A stretch of DNA of 64,000 nucleotides from Streptomyces akebiae. GTDB taxonomy: Bacteria; Actinomycetota; Actinomycetes; Streptomycetales; Streptomycetaceae. Below are positions 54,253 to 64,000 of this stretch, piece after piece. The stretch's first letter is position 1. Every line of letters begins with the position of its first letter. The stretch lies in assembly GCF_019599145.1 (NCBI RefSeq), contig NZ_CP080647.1, positions 6,138,001 through 6,202,000 of the forward strand. Reading direction: 5' to 3'. The position numbers and the translations under genes were made by a program. The notes beneath the pieces are model-generated. The model ran no database searches, had not been told where the DNA came from, and was given only the letters and a program-made list of their open reading frames with translations.

Positions 54253-55617
54253 ATGGCGGCTGATCTGTCGACGATCGTGAAGGCGTACGACGTACGCGGG
54301 GTGGTCCCGGACCAGTGGGACGAGCCCCTGGCCGAGCTCTTCGGGGCGGCCTTCGCCCAGGTGACCGGCGCCGATGCCGTCGTGATCGGCCACGACATGC
54401 GGCCCTCCTCACCCGGCCTGTCCCGGGCCTTCGCCCGCGGGGCGGCGGCGCTCGGCGTGGACGTCACCGAGATCGGCCTCTGCTCCACGGACCAGCTCTA
54501 CTACGCGTCGGGCGCGCTGGACCTGCCCGGCGCGATGTTCACCGCCTCCCACAACCCCGCCCAGTACAACGGCATCAAGATGTGCCGGGCCGGCGCCGCC
54601 CCCGTCGGCCAGGACACCGGCCTCGCCGAGATCCGCGAGCTGGTCGAGGGCTGGAGCGAGTCGGGAGCGCCGACACCGGCCGCCACGCCGGGAACGATCA
54701 CCCGGCGGGACACGCTGGAGGACTACGCGGCGCACCTGCGCGGCCTCGTCGACCTGACCTCCGTGCGCCCCCTGAAAGTCGTCGTCGACGCGGGCAACGG
54801 CATGGGCGGTCACACCGTCCCCACGGTCTTCGCGGGCCTGCCGCTGGACCTCGTCCCGATGTACTTCGAGCTGGACGGCACGTTCCCGAACCACGAGGCC
54901 AACCCCCTCGACCCGGCGAACATCGTCGACCTCCAGAAGCGCGTCCGCGAGGAGGGCGCCGACCTCGGCATCGCCTTCGACGGCGACGCCGACCGCTGCT
55001 TCGTCGTCGACGAGCGGGGCGACGCCGTCTCGCCCTCCGCGATCACCGCCCTGGTCGCCTCCCGCGAACTGGCCAGACACGGCGGCAAGGGCACGGTCAT
55101 CCACAACCTGATCACCTCCTGGTCCGTCCCGGAGGTGGTGCGCGAGAACGGCGGCACGCCGGTGCGCACCCGGGTCGGGCACTCCTTCATCAAGGCCGAG
55201 ATGGCGAGATCCGGTGCCATCTTCGGCGGCGAGCACTCCGCCCACTACTACTTCGCGGACTTCTGGAACGCCGACACGGGCATGTTGGCCGCCCTCCACG
55301 TCCTCGCCGCCCTCGGGGGCCAGGACGGCCCCCTCTCCGGCCTCCTCGCCCAGTACGACCGCTACGCCGGCTCCGGCGAGATCAACTCCACGGTCGCCGA
55401 CCAGTCGGGCCGCCTGGCCGCGATCCGCTCCGCCTACGAGGACCGCGAGGACACCACCCTCGACGACCTGGACGGTCTGACGGTGTCCACCACCGACTGG
55501 TGGTTCAACGTCCGTCCCTCCAACACGGAACCCCTGCTGAGACTGAACGCCGAGGCGAGGGACGAGACGACGATGGCGAAGGTGAGGGACGAGGTCCTGG
55601 CGATCATCAGGGCGTGA
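54253..55617 (+). CDS. manB: phosphomannomutase / phosphoglucomutase
   Basis: A 454-residue alpha-D-phosphohexomutase converting mannose-6-phosphate to mannose-1-phosphate. The four signature regions are visible: FTASHNPAQYNGIK near residue 97 with the phosphorylated Ser, FDGDADRCFVVD near 242 (metal site), GGEHSAHYYF near 325 (sugar specificity) and RPSNTEPLLRLNAEA near 420 (phosphate site). ATG 54253 follows AGGAGGG by 10 bases. It works with manA and the ManC-like enzyme. Confidence 0.95.
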   Translation: MAADLSTIVKAYDVRGVVPDQWDEPLAELFGAAFAQVTGADAVVIGHDMRPSSPGLSRAFARGAAALGVDVTEIGLCSTDQLYYASGALDLPGAMFTASHNPAQYNGIKMCRAGAAPVGQDTGLAEIRELVEGWSESGAPTPAATPGTITRRDTLEDYAAHLRGLVDLTSVRPLKVVVDAGNGMGGHTVPTVFAGLPLDLVPMYFELDGTFPNHEANPLDPANIVDLQKRVREEGADLGIAFDGDADRCFVVDERGDAVSPSAITALVASRELARHGGKGTVIHNLITSWSVPEVVRENGGTPVRTRVGHSFIKAEMARSGAIFGGEHSAHYYFADFWNADTGMLAALHVLAALGGQDGPLSGLLAQYDRYAGSGEINSTVADQSGRLAAIRSAYEDREDTTLDDLDGLTVSTTDWWFNVRPSNTEPLLRLNAEARDETTMAKVRDEVLAIIRA

Positions 55618-55621
55618 GCAC

Positions 55622-55775
55622 AGCCGCGCCCTGAAGGGGCGCGGGGAACTGCGCGACCAGCCCCCACCGGACCCGCGGACGGGCGTCGAAGGGGCGCAGC
55701 CCCTCGCTGGGGGCACCTCCCGCTCGCGCGCAGCCGGAGAGTGGGGGTGGGACGGGTAGGGGCGGCGGGGGCGAA
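55622..55775. repeat. dispersed 3'-end repeat, copy 7, composite form
   Basis: The CCGCGCCC-TGAAG-GGGCGCGG hairpin (55624-55644) and GGAACTGCGCGACCAG are followed by CCCACCGGACC, GTCGAAGGGGCGCAGCCCCT, an insert, and GGGACGGGTAGGGGCGGCGG. Same module order as 40433-40556. It begins five bases after the manB stop. Confidence 0.9.
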
Positions 55776-55871
55776 AAGCGCACCCGCCCCCAACCCCGGC
55801 GCCAACCCGCGCACAGCGGTACTCTGACCAGGCCGCACCGCACGAACCCGCCCCCCGAAGGGACCCCCGAC

Positions 55872-56042
55872 ATGCCGCTCGAAGCCGGCCTCCTGGAGAT
55901 CCTCGCCTGCCCGGCGTGCCACGCCCCCCTCACGGAGGAGGACACCGAGCTGACCTGCACGAGCCAGGACTGCGGCCTCGCCTACCCGATCCGGGACGGC
56001 ATCCCCGTACTCCTCGTCGACGAGGCCCGCCGCCCCGCGTGA
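55872..56042 (+). CDS. Trm112-family small zinc protein
   Basis: A 56-residue protein with four Cys in two pairs ([10 protein letters not shown] and [20 protein letters not shown]), the Trm112/YcaR fold. In eukaryotes Trm112 activates methyltransferases; bacterial members are of unknown or varied role. It lies between manB and the SIS-type gene, an arrangement repeated in other actinobacteria as I remember. The region upstream has GAAGGGA before the ATG. Confidence 0.85.
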   Translation: MPLEAGLLEILACPACHAPLTEEDTELTCTSQDCGLAYPIRDGIPVLLVDEARRPA

Positions 56043-56141
56043 TCCACGCGATCACGCTCCCGCGCGAGGCGTAACCCCGCACGAGCCGGAAACCCGGCGA
56101 AAAGGCGCATCAGGGCACCCGGCGATCGGAGGCTGCCGCCC

Positions 56142-57269
56142 ATGCTCGACGAATCGCTGCTAGACACTCCCGACGCCTTGTCGGAGGCGGACCGCCGCGA
56201 CCTGCTCCGCGGCGCCGCCGAGGCAGGCGCCCGGGTCCGCACGGCCATCCGTCTCGGCACCGAGGCCGGCATCCCGGACCTGAAACCGGACGGCCGCCCC
56301 CGGGCCCTCATGATCGCGGGCCCCGGCATGGCCTCCGCGGGCGTCGCCGACCTGCTCGGCGCCCTCGCGGGATCCAGTTGCCCCATCACCCGCCTCCACC
56401 CCACCGGCGTGGCCCCCGCGGCGGGCGCCCTCCGCTGGGAACTCCCCGGCTGGGCCGGCTCCGTCGACCTCCTCCTGATCGCCACCGCCGACGGCGCCGA
56501 ACCCGGCCTGTCGCTCCTGGTCGACCAGGCCTACCGACGCGGCTGCACGGTCGTCGCCGTGGCCCCGCCCCGCACGCCGGTCGCCGAGGCCGTGGAAGGC
56601 GCTCACGGACTCTTCGTACCGATGGCGACCAGCCCGTACGAGCAGGAGGTGCCCCTCGGCGCCGCCGCCCCCGGCGTGCTCTGGGCGCTGCTCACCCCGA
56701 TGCTCGCACTGCTGGAACGCACCGGCCTGGTCGCCGCCGGGCCGGACGCCCTGCAGAAGGTCGCCGACCGCCTCGACCGCGTCGCCGAGCGCTGCGGACC
56801 CGCCATCGCCACGTACAACAACCCGGCCAAGACGCTCGCCGCCGAGCTGGCCGACTCCCTCCCGCTGATCTGGACCGAGGGCCAGGCCGCAGGGCCCGTG
56901 GGCCGGCGTTTCGCCTCCGCGCTCGCCGAACTCGCGGGGCGCCCTGCCCTCGCCGCCCAGCTGCCGGAGGCGCTCGCCTCGCACACGGTGCTGCTGTCCG
57001 GTCCGCTCGCCGCGAGCGCCGACCCCGACGACTTCTTCCGCGACCGCGTCGAGGAAGCACCCGCCCTCCACGCACGCGTGGTGCTCCTCCGCGACCGTCC
57101 GACCGGCGGCCTGACCGCCGCCCCGGCCGCGCGCGAGCTGGCCCTCGGCCACGACACCGCGATCAGCGAGCTGGAACCCGAGGAGGGCAGCGAGCTGGAG
57201 ACCCTCGCGGAGATGATCGCCATCACCGATTTCGCCGCCGTTTACCTGTCGCTCGCTTCCGGAGCCTGA
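56142..57269 (+). CDS. SIS-domain / phosphoglucose-phosphomannose-isomerase-like protein
   Basis: A 375-residue protein resembling bifunctional phosphoglucose/phosphomannose isomerases (SIS fold): ALMIAGPGMASAGVADLLGAL near residues 54-75, LLLIATADGAEPGLSLLVDQAYRRGCTVVAVAPP near 108-145, and a C-terminal half with LPLIWTEGQAAGPVGRRF near 245. Key catalytic residues could not be confirmed, so sugar-phosphate binding or isomerase activity is inferred. It is placed between Trm112 and manA (as Rv3256c is). GGAGG lies 10 bases before the ATG. A 26-base duplication spans its stop. Confidence 0.82.
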   Translation: MLDESLLDTPDALSEADRRDLLRGAAEAGARVRTAIRLGTEAGIPDLKPDGRPRALMIAGPGMASAGVADLLGALAGSSCPITRLHPTGVAPAAGALRWELPGWAGSVDLLLIATADGAEPGLSLLVDQAYRRGCTVVAVAPPRTPVAEAVEGAHGLFVPMATSPYEQEVPLGAAAPGVLWALLTPMLALLERTGLVAAGPDALQKVADRLDRVAERCGPAIATYNNPAKTLAAELADSLPLIWTEGQAAGPVGRRFASALAELAGRPALAAQLPEALASHTVLLSGPLAASADPDDFFRDRVEEAPALHARVVLLRDRPTGGLTAAPAARELALGHDTAISELEPEEGSELETLAEMIAITDFAAVYLSLASGA

Positions 57270-57305
57270 ACCTTTCGGACGCTTCCGGAGCCTGAACCTT
57301 TCGGA
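57254..57305. repeat. 26-base tandem duplication spanning a stop codon
   Basis: Two exact copies of a 26-base unit (57254-57279 and 57280-57305) beginning CGCTTCCGGAGCCTGA. The first contains the TGA stop of the SIS-type gene. Confidence 0.95.
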
Positions 57306-57376
57306 GCCCGACCCCGACCGGGCCCGACCTCGACCGGGGCCCCGGCCGGCTCCCCACGTACGGAGAAACACACACC

Positions 57377-58528
57377 ATGGACCGCCTCGACAACACCGTC
57401 CGCCCCTACGCCTGGGGCTCGACCACCGCCATCCCGCAGCTCCTCGGAGTGGCCCCCACCGGCGAGCCGCAGGCGGAGATGTGGATGGGGGCCCACCCCG
57501 GCGCCCCCTCGCGCACCGGGCGCGGTCCCCTCACCGAGGTCATCGACGCGGCACCTGAACGCGAGCTGGGAATCCGGACGGTCGAGAAGTTCGGCCCCCG
57601 CCTCCCCTTTCTGCTGAAGCTCCTCGCCGCCGGCGCCCCCCTCTCCCTCCAGGTCCACCCCGACCTCCGACAGGCCCGGGAGGGTTACGAGGACGAGGAG
57701 CGGCGCGGCATCCCGATCGACGCGGGCCACCGCAACTACAAGGACGCCAACCACAAGCCGGAACTGATCTGCGCCCTCACGGAGTTCGACGGCCTCTGCG
57801 GCTTCCGCGAACCGCTCCGCGCCGCCGAACTGCTGGCCGCCCTCGACGTCGACTCCCTCAAGCCGTACGTCGACCTCCTGCACGCCCACCCCGAAGAGGC
57901 CGCGCTGCGCGAGGTGTTGACCGCCGTCCTGGGCGCCGACCCCGAGGAGACGGCCCACACCGTCACCGAGGCCGCGGCCGCCTGCGCCCGCCTCGGCGGT
58001 GCCTACGCCCCCTACGCCGACATCGCCCACCACTACCCGGGCGACCCCGGCGTCATCGCCGCCATGCTCCTCAACCACGTACGCCTGCAGCCCGGCGAGG
58101 CCCTGTTCCTCGGCGCCGGCATCCCGCACGCCTACCTCAACGGCCTCGGCGTCGAGATCATGGCCAACTCCGACAACGTCCTGCGCTGCGGCCTCACCCC
58201 CAAGCACGTCGACGTCCCCGAACTCCTGCGCATCGTCCGCTTCGAGGCGACCGACCCGGGCGTGCTGCGCCCGGAAGCGTCCCCGGACGGCGAGGAGGTC
58301 TACGAGACGCCCATCGACGAGTTCCGCCTCTCCCGCTTCGTCCTTCCCGAGGCCACCGCCCCGCACGACCTCACCCGCGCCACCCCGCAGATCCTTCTCT
58401 GCACCGCAGGCTCGGTCCGGGCGGGCGAACACACGCTCGCCCCCGGCGAGTCCGTCTTCGTGCCCGCGGACGAGAAGGCCGAGGTGTCCGGACCGGGCAC
58501 GCTGTTCCGGGCCACCGTGATCGCGTGA
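57377..58528 (+). CDS. manA: mannose-6-phosphate isomerase, class I
   Basis: A 383-residue zinc cupin enzyme interconverting fructose-6-phosphate and mannose-6-phosphate. Features are YAWGSTTAIPQLLG and EMWMGAHPGAPS at the start, LPFLLKLLAAGAPLSLQVHPD near 75-95 (zinc ligands), DANHKPELICALTEF near 118 (Glu/His zinc ligands) and GIPHAYLNGLGVEIMANSDNVLRCGLTPKHVD near 250-280. It supplies mannose-6-phosphate for ManB. Confidence 0.96.
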   Translation: MDRLDNTVRPYAWGSTTAIPQLLGVAPTGEPQAEMWMGAHPGAPSRTGRGPLTEVIDAAPERELGIRTVEKFGPRLPFLLKLLAAGAPLSLQVHPDLRQAREGYEDEERRGIPIDAGHRNYKDANHKPELICALTEFDGLCGFREPLRAAELLAALDVDSLKPYVDLLHAHPEEAALREVLTAVLGADPEETAHTVTEAAAACARLGGAYAPYADIAHHYPGDPGVIAAMLLNHVRLQPGEALFLGAGIPHAYLNGLGVEIMANSDNVLRCGLTPKHVDVPELLRIVRFEATDPGVLRPEASPDGEEVYETPIDEFRLSRFVLPEATAPHDLTRATPQILLCTAGSVRAGEHTLAPGESVFVPADEKAEVSGPGTLFRATVIA

Positions 58529-58692
58529 CGGCCTGACACCTCCTGATCCACGACCCGACGCACCGACACCGGGCCGGGCTGCAACAATGCCCCCTGCAAA
58601 AGGCGGGCAAAGCCCGGCCGGTGACGGACGGAAGCGTGGGTACCCATCCCCACGCACAGGCATATGCGTAGGCGAAGGGACACCTCGGAGAC

Positions 58693-59670
58693 ATGAGCGC
58701 GTCAGGCGGCACCAAGGCGATCGTGGCGGCACTCGCCGCCAACCTCGCGATCGCGGTAGCGAAGTTCGTGGCGTTCCTCTTCAGTAACTCGTCGTCAATG
58801 CTCGCCGAGTCCGTGCACTCGCTCGCCGACTCGGGCAACCAGGCCCTGCTGCTCCTCGGCGGCAAGAAGGCCAAGCGCGAGGCGACCGCCGAACACCCCT
58901 TCGGCTACGGCCGCGAGCGCTACATCTACGCCTTCCTCGTCTCCATCGTCCTCTTCTCCGTCGGCGGCATGTTCGCCCTCTACGAGGGCTACGAGAAGAT
59001 CAAGCACCCGCACGAGATCGAGGCCTGGTACTGGCCGGTCGGTGTCCTCGTCTTCGCGATCATCGCCGAGACGTTCTCCTTCCGGACCGCCATCAAGGAG
59101 TCCAACGTCCTGCGGGGCAACAAGTCCTGGACCGAGTTCGTCCGCCATGCCAAGGCCCCCGAGCTGCCCGTCGTCCTCCTGGAGGACCTCGGTGCCCTCG
59201 TCGGCCTGATCCTCGCCCTCGGCGGCGTCAGCCTCGCCCTGCTCACCGGCGACGGCGTCTGGGACGGCATCGGCACCCTCTGCATCGGCGTCCTGCTCAT
59301 CCTGATCGCGATCGTCCTCGCCGCCGAGACCAAGTCCCTCCTCCTCGGCGAGTCCGCCGGCACCGAGAACGTGGAGAAGATCGCGCAGGCCGTCGTCGAC
59401 GGCGACACCGTCACCCGCGTCATCCACATGCGCACCCTCCACCTCGGCCCCGAGGAACTCCTCGTCGCCGCCAAGATCGCCGTCCGGCACGACGAAACGG
59501 CCACCGAGGTCGCCAACGCCATCAACGCGGCCGAGGCCCGCATCCGCGAGGCCGTCCCGATCGCCCGCGTCATCTACCTGGAACCCGACATCTACAGCGA
59601 AGCCGAAGCCGCCAAGGGCCCCGACCCCGAGGCCGCCCCCGGCGGACCGGCCGCCCCCGCCGAGCACTGA
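58693..59670 (+). CDS. cation diffusion facilitator family transporter
   Basis: A 325-residue CDF protein with six membrane helices exporting divalent metals (Zn2+, Co2+, Fe2+ or Mn2+) against protons. SMLAESVHSLADSGNQ near residues 35-50 carries the HSLAD metal-site motif of helix 2, and VVLLEDLGALVGL near 157-169 gives the helix 5 site, with ED in place of the usual HxxxD-type pair. The cytoplasmic C-terminal domain (RVIHMRTLHLGPEELLVAAKIAV) follows. GGAG precedes the ATG. Metal specificity cannot be told. A strong hairpin ends the gene. Confidence 0.9.
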   Translation: MSASGGTKAIVAALAANLAIAVAKFVAFLFSNSSSMLAESVHSLADSGNQALLLLGGKKAKREATAEHPFGYGRERYIYAFLVSIVLFSVGGMFALYEGYEKIKHPHEIEAWYWPVGVLVFAIIAETFSFRTAIKESNVLRGNKSWTEFVRHAKAPELPVVLLEDLGALVGLILALGGVSLALLTGDGVWDGIGTLCIGVLLILIAIVLAAETKSLLLGESAGTENVEKIAQAVVDGDTVTRVIHMRTLHLGPEELLVAAKIAVRHDETATEVANAINAAEARIREAVPIARVIYLEPDIYSEAEAAKGPDPEAAPGGPAAPAEH

Positions 59671-61550
<1,880 letters not shown>

Positions 61551-61623
61551 TCCACCCGGCGGTGGACGCGTCGGATGCGTCGCACGGCGACCGTCGACGC
61601 ATCCGCCTCGGCAGCAGCACCCA

Positions 61624-61658
61624 GGCAGGCCCCCGCACCCCCGTGCCGGGGGCCTGCC
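61624..61658 (+). terminator. terminator behind ahcY
   Basis: Twelve-base stem GGCAGGCCCCCG/CGGGGGCCTGCC continued by CAC/GTG after a one-base bulge, C4 loop; 73 bases past the stop. Confidence 0.8.
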
Positions 61659-61716
61659 CGTTCGGCTCCTCTTCAGGCCCGTCGGCCGGACCAGCCCGTC
61701 AAGACCCAGGACCCCC

Positions 61717-62331
61717 ATGCCCCGCGGCCGGTATTCGCTTCATGACCCGCACGACCACACCCTCCTCGCCGAGGAACACTTCCACTGCGCGCCCGGCCCG
61801 TCCGGCTGGCGCTACGTCTCGCAACTGACCGCCCCCTCCGGCGACCACGCCGGTTCCGTCGATCTGGCCCTCGACGAACTCGGCCGCCCCATCCGCCTCG
61901 AACTCCACGCCGCGAGCTGGCAGGTCCGCGGCGCCGCCCTCGACGGCGTCACCTGGGTCCGCACCGACCCCACCGGCACGGAAGCCACCGAAGGCAATGT
62001 CCGCGCCCACGCCTTCACCGGCACCTCTCCGGCGTTCCTCATCGCCACCGCCCGTCTGCTGCGCCTCACCCCCTCCGCCCCGGCCACCCGCGTACGCCTC
62101 GTCGCCTTCACCGACCCGGTCCTGGCCCCGCGCACCCTCGACCAGTCCTGGGCCTTGATCGACAGAGAAGCACACGCCACTGACAACGGCCCCCTGACCG
62201 TGGACGAATACCAGGTCACAGCCCTGGACACGGGGGAGCGGCACTCCGTTCACATCGCGGGCGACGTCGTTCTGGCGGCACCCGGAATCGAGCTGGAGCA
62301 CCTGGAGACGCCGCCGTCCACGTTCGACTGA
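61717..62331 (+). CDS. unrecognised cytosolic protein
   Basis: I do not recognise this 204-residue protein. It has no signal peptide or membrane helix, is predicted mostly beta-strand, and opens MPRGRYSLHDPHDHTLLAEEHFHCAPGP, with a His-rich stretch (HDPHDH, HFH) that could bind metal. Codon bias fits the organism, and AGGA lies five bases before the ATG. It has its own position between the ahcY terminator and the convergent RDD gene. Confidence 0.75.
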   Translation: MPRGRYSLHDPHDHTLLAEEHFHCAPGPSGWRYVSQLTAPSGDHAGSVDLALDELGRPIRLELHAASWQVRGAALDGVTWVRTDPTGTEATEGNVRAHAFTGTSPAFLIATARLLRLTPSAPATRVRLVAFTDPVLAPRTLDQSWALIDREAHATDNGPLTVDEYQVTALDTGERHSVHIAGDVVLAAPGIELEHLETPPSTFD

Positions 62332-62417
62332 GACCCGGCGACACCCCGGTCCGGCCCGCACCGACGGTGAGGTCGAGCCGTGCCCTGCCGGCAGCGCACC
62401 ACCGGCGGCCGCACGAC

Positions 62418-63500
62418 TCAGGCGGGTGGGGCGAACCCGGTGCTCGGCCGCCCGGTGGACGGCGCGTGCGGCGGCTCGGGGGAGGGTGGGGTACCTGGCG
62501 CGGCCGGGCCGGGAACGTCGGCGGCGACACCGGCCCCAGGCACGGCACCTGCGGCTGCCGAGGGCGGCGCGTACCCGGAGCCGCCCGTGGCCGGGGCCGG
62601 GCTCACATACCCCCCGGGCGGCGCATACGCAGGAGCGGCGGGCGGTTGCACGGAGGGAGACTGCACGGAGGGAGGCTGAGCGGCCGGCAAGCCGGCCGCA
62701 CCCGCCCCGGCCGCACCCGCCCCGACCGCGCCCTGGAAAGCCTGACGGGCCTCCCGGGCCTGCCGCTCGTGCACCACGGCGGCCAGATACGCGCCGGGCG
62801 GCACCCCGTAGGGCGCCGGAGCCCCGGTACGGGCCGCGAGGTCCGAGGCGAGACGTTCCGCCATGGCCGCGCCGACGTGCGGGTCCAGCTGCCGCATCCG
62901 CGTCAGGTACTGGCGGATGGCCAGCCACAGCCCGTCCGGCACAGCGGACAGGTCGAGCGCGGCGAACTGTCCCGCGAGCCATGGCGGGGGCGGAGGCACG
63001 AATGCCGCCCGCCCGGCCGGAACCCGCTCCCGCACGACCAGAGTCCCGGCGAACACGTCACCCAGCCGACGCCCCCGCGCCGAGACGAGCGAGGCGATGC
63101 AGGCGACGACCCCGAAGGTCATCAGGATCTCGACCACCCCGACCGCCCCGCGCACCAGCGCGTGCCGGAACCGGATCGGTCCGCCGTCGTCCCGCACCAC
63201 CCGCAGCCCGCAGGCGAGCTTCCCCAGCGAACGCCCGTGGCTCAGCGTCTCCACCGCGATCGGCCCGCCCACCAGGACGAGCAGGAAGCTCGCGATGGAT
63301 ATCGCCGTCTGCGCTGCCTCGTCGAGCCCGGCCGTCGACAGCACCAGGACCAGAACCACCGCGAGGTAGACGACCACGGCCACGACCAGGTCGAGCAGCA
63401 CGGCCAGCGCCCGGCTCGGCAGCTTCGCGGGACGCAGCTCCAGCGCCACCGCCTCGCCCGTCACTAGCTCACTCACACCCGTAGTCCCTTCCGGATTCAT
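62418..63500 (-). CDS. RDD-family membrane protein with Pro/Ala-rich tail
   Basis: A 360-residue protein with an RDD membrane domain (about 22-160): PSRALAVLLDLVVAV opens the first helix with its Arg-Ala-Asp-type pattern, GRSLGKLACGLRVVRDDGGPIRF follows the second, and GRRLGDVFAGTLVVRE ends the domain. A cytoplasmic helical part (170-260) and a ~100-residue Pro/Ala/Gly tail follow. RDD proteins are poorly defined; some help transport solutes. ATG 63500 is chosen; a GTG at 63476 is possible. It is divergent from the SpoIIM-like gene, a pair often found together. Confidence 0.85.
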   Translation of the reverse strand: MNPEGTTGVSELVTGEAVALELRPAKLPSRALAVLLDLVVAVVVYLAVVLVLVLSTAGLDEAAQTAISIASFLLVLVGGPIAVETLSHGRSLGKLACGLRVVRDDGGPIRFRHALVRGAVGVVEILMTFGVVACIASLVSARGRRLGDVFAGTLVVRERVPAGRAAFVPPPPPWLAGQFAALDLSAVPDGLWLAIRQYLTRMRQLDPHVGAAMAERLASDLAARTGAPAPYGVPPGAYLAAVVHERQAREARQAFQGAVGAGAAGAGAAGLPAAQPPSVQSPSVQPPAAPAYAPPGGYVSPAPATGGSGYAPPSAAAGAVPGAGVAADVPGPAAPGTPPSPEPPHAPSTGRPSTGFAPPA

Positions 63501-63557
63501 CCCCTGACCTGCCCCGAGAGTGGCCAGTCTGCCAAGCTGAGGTCATATCGCACCGCA

Positions 63558-63593
63558 GTACGACCCGTACGACCAGTACGACCTGTGCGATCA
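63558..63593. repeat. 9-base tandem repeat in a divergent promoter region
   Basis: Units GTACGACCC, GTACGACCA, GTACGACCT and GTGCGATCA follow one another between the RDD and SpoIIM-like genes. Near-helical spacing could make it a multi-site operator. Confidence 0.8.
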
Positions 63594-63643
63594 ATATGAC
63601 AAGCCGGCACGCAGTGCGAGAGGGACGAGGAGCAGCACACCCG

Positions 63644-64000
63644 ATGGACCTCGATGTCTTCGTGTCCGCACATCGTGCCGAGTGGGACCGCCTCGACGCC
63701 CTGCTCCGCCGCCAGCGCCGTCTCGACGGAGCCGAGATCGACGAACTCGTCACCCTCTACCAGCGCACCGCCACCCACCTCTCACTGATCCAGTCGAGCG
63801 CTCCGGACCCGCAGCTCACCGGTCGACTCAGCCAACTGGTGGCACGCGCGCGCAGCGCCGTCACGGGCAACCGACGGGCCTCCTGGCGTGACGTCACCCG
63901 CTTCCTGACCCATGGCTTCCCCGCGGCGGTCTACCGCTCCCGTCACTGGTGGGTCCCCACAGCGCTGCTCTCCACCCTCGTCGCCGTGCTCCTCGGGTGG
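63644..64000 (+). CDS. stage II sporulation protein M (SpoIIM)-like membrane protein, partial at window edge
   Basis: The first 119 codons are visible. They open MDLDVFVSAHRAEWDRLDALLRR and contain LVTLYQRTATHLSLIQS and LVARARSAVTGNR, features of SpoIIM/DUF95 proteins. A first membrane helix begins at WWVPTALLSTLVAVLLGW where the window ends. In Bacillus SpoIIM takes part in peptidoglycan degradation during engulfment; the Streptomyces role is unknown. GAGGAG lies 12 bases upstream of the ATG. Divergent from the RDD gene. Confidence 0.85.
   Translation, partial: MDLDVFVSAHRAEWDRLDALLRRQRRLDGAEIDELVTLYQRTATHLSLIQSSAPDPQLTGRLSQLVARARSAVTGNRRASWRDVTRFLTHGFPAAVYRSRHWWVPTALLSTLVAVLLGW

Overview
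The window is high-GC actinobacterial DNA, almost certainly a Streptomyces chromosome (core region). The evidence is the strong G/C bias at third codon positions, GTG starts, GTGA/ATGA translational overlaps, and recognisable Streptomyces proteins (WhiB, a SigB-type sigma factor with its partner-switch proteins, a cluster of LytR-CpsA-Psr proteins). About 50 protein genes are supported. I saw no rRNA, tRNA, IS element, prophage or CRISPR array.

Layout. (1) 1-5728: histidine-utilisation operon hutU, an M20 amidohydrolase, hutF, hutI, with a promoter/operator at the left edge. (2) 5751-12958: an unusual sigma-like/zinc-motif/membrane/ricin fusion, a SigI-type sigma factor, its STAS antagonist and HATPase anti-sigma factor, then a sortase substrate and a membrane-anchored Ig-like protein. 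(3) 13084-17996: POT peptide transporter, OmpR-type two-component pair, GtrA protein. (4) 18269-22634: purK-purE followed by an intact M19 dipeptidase and a degenerate paralogue. (5) 22764-27139: VOC protein and CGNR regulator (divergent), UDP-glucose dehydrogenase, acyl-CoA dehydrogenase, copper-storage-type Cys-rich protein. (6) 27228-40429: envelope-polymer region with five LCP proteins, a family-2 glycosyltransferase, a TIGR03089-type protein, a secreted PGRP amidase and a sugar-phosphate nucleotidyltransferase. (7) 40556-45570: AlkA-like glycosylase, fbiB-fbiA (coenzyme F420), cysteine dioxygenase, whiB. (8) 45774-61550: giant membrane glycosyltransferase with a secreted partner, zincin-like protein, DUF3499, lactate permease, manB, Trm112-like protein, SIS-type protein, manA, CDF transporter, ahcY. 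(9) 61717-64000: unrecognised protein, RDD membrane protein, and the start of a SpoIIM-like gene.

How it works together. Regions 6-8 read as a sugar-activation and cell-surface polymer block: ManA, ManB and a ManC-like enzyme would make GDP-mannose, Ugd makes UDP-glucuronate, glycosyltransferases build polymers and LCP proteins attach them to peptidoglycan. From GtrA/purK/purE to ahcY the gene set follows what I remember of the mycobacterial Rv3277-Rv3248c block, so the backbone looks ancient with Streptomyces-specific insertions.

Non-coding structure is rich. There are eight strong hairpins behind genes, a dispersed G+C-rich repeat always placed just 3' of stop codons, several short tandem repeats that begin in or beside stop codons, and palindromic operator candidates upstream of hutU, ugd, the CGNR regulator and the POT transporter.
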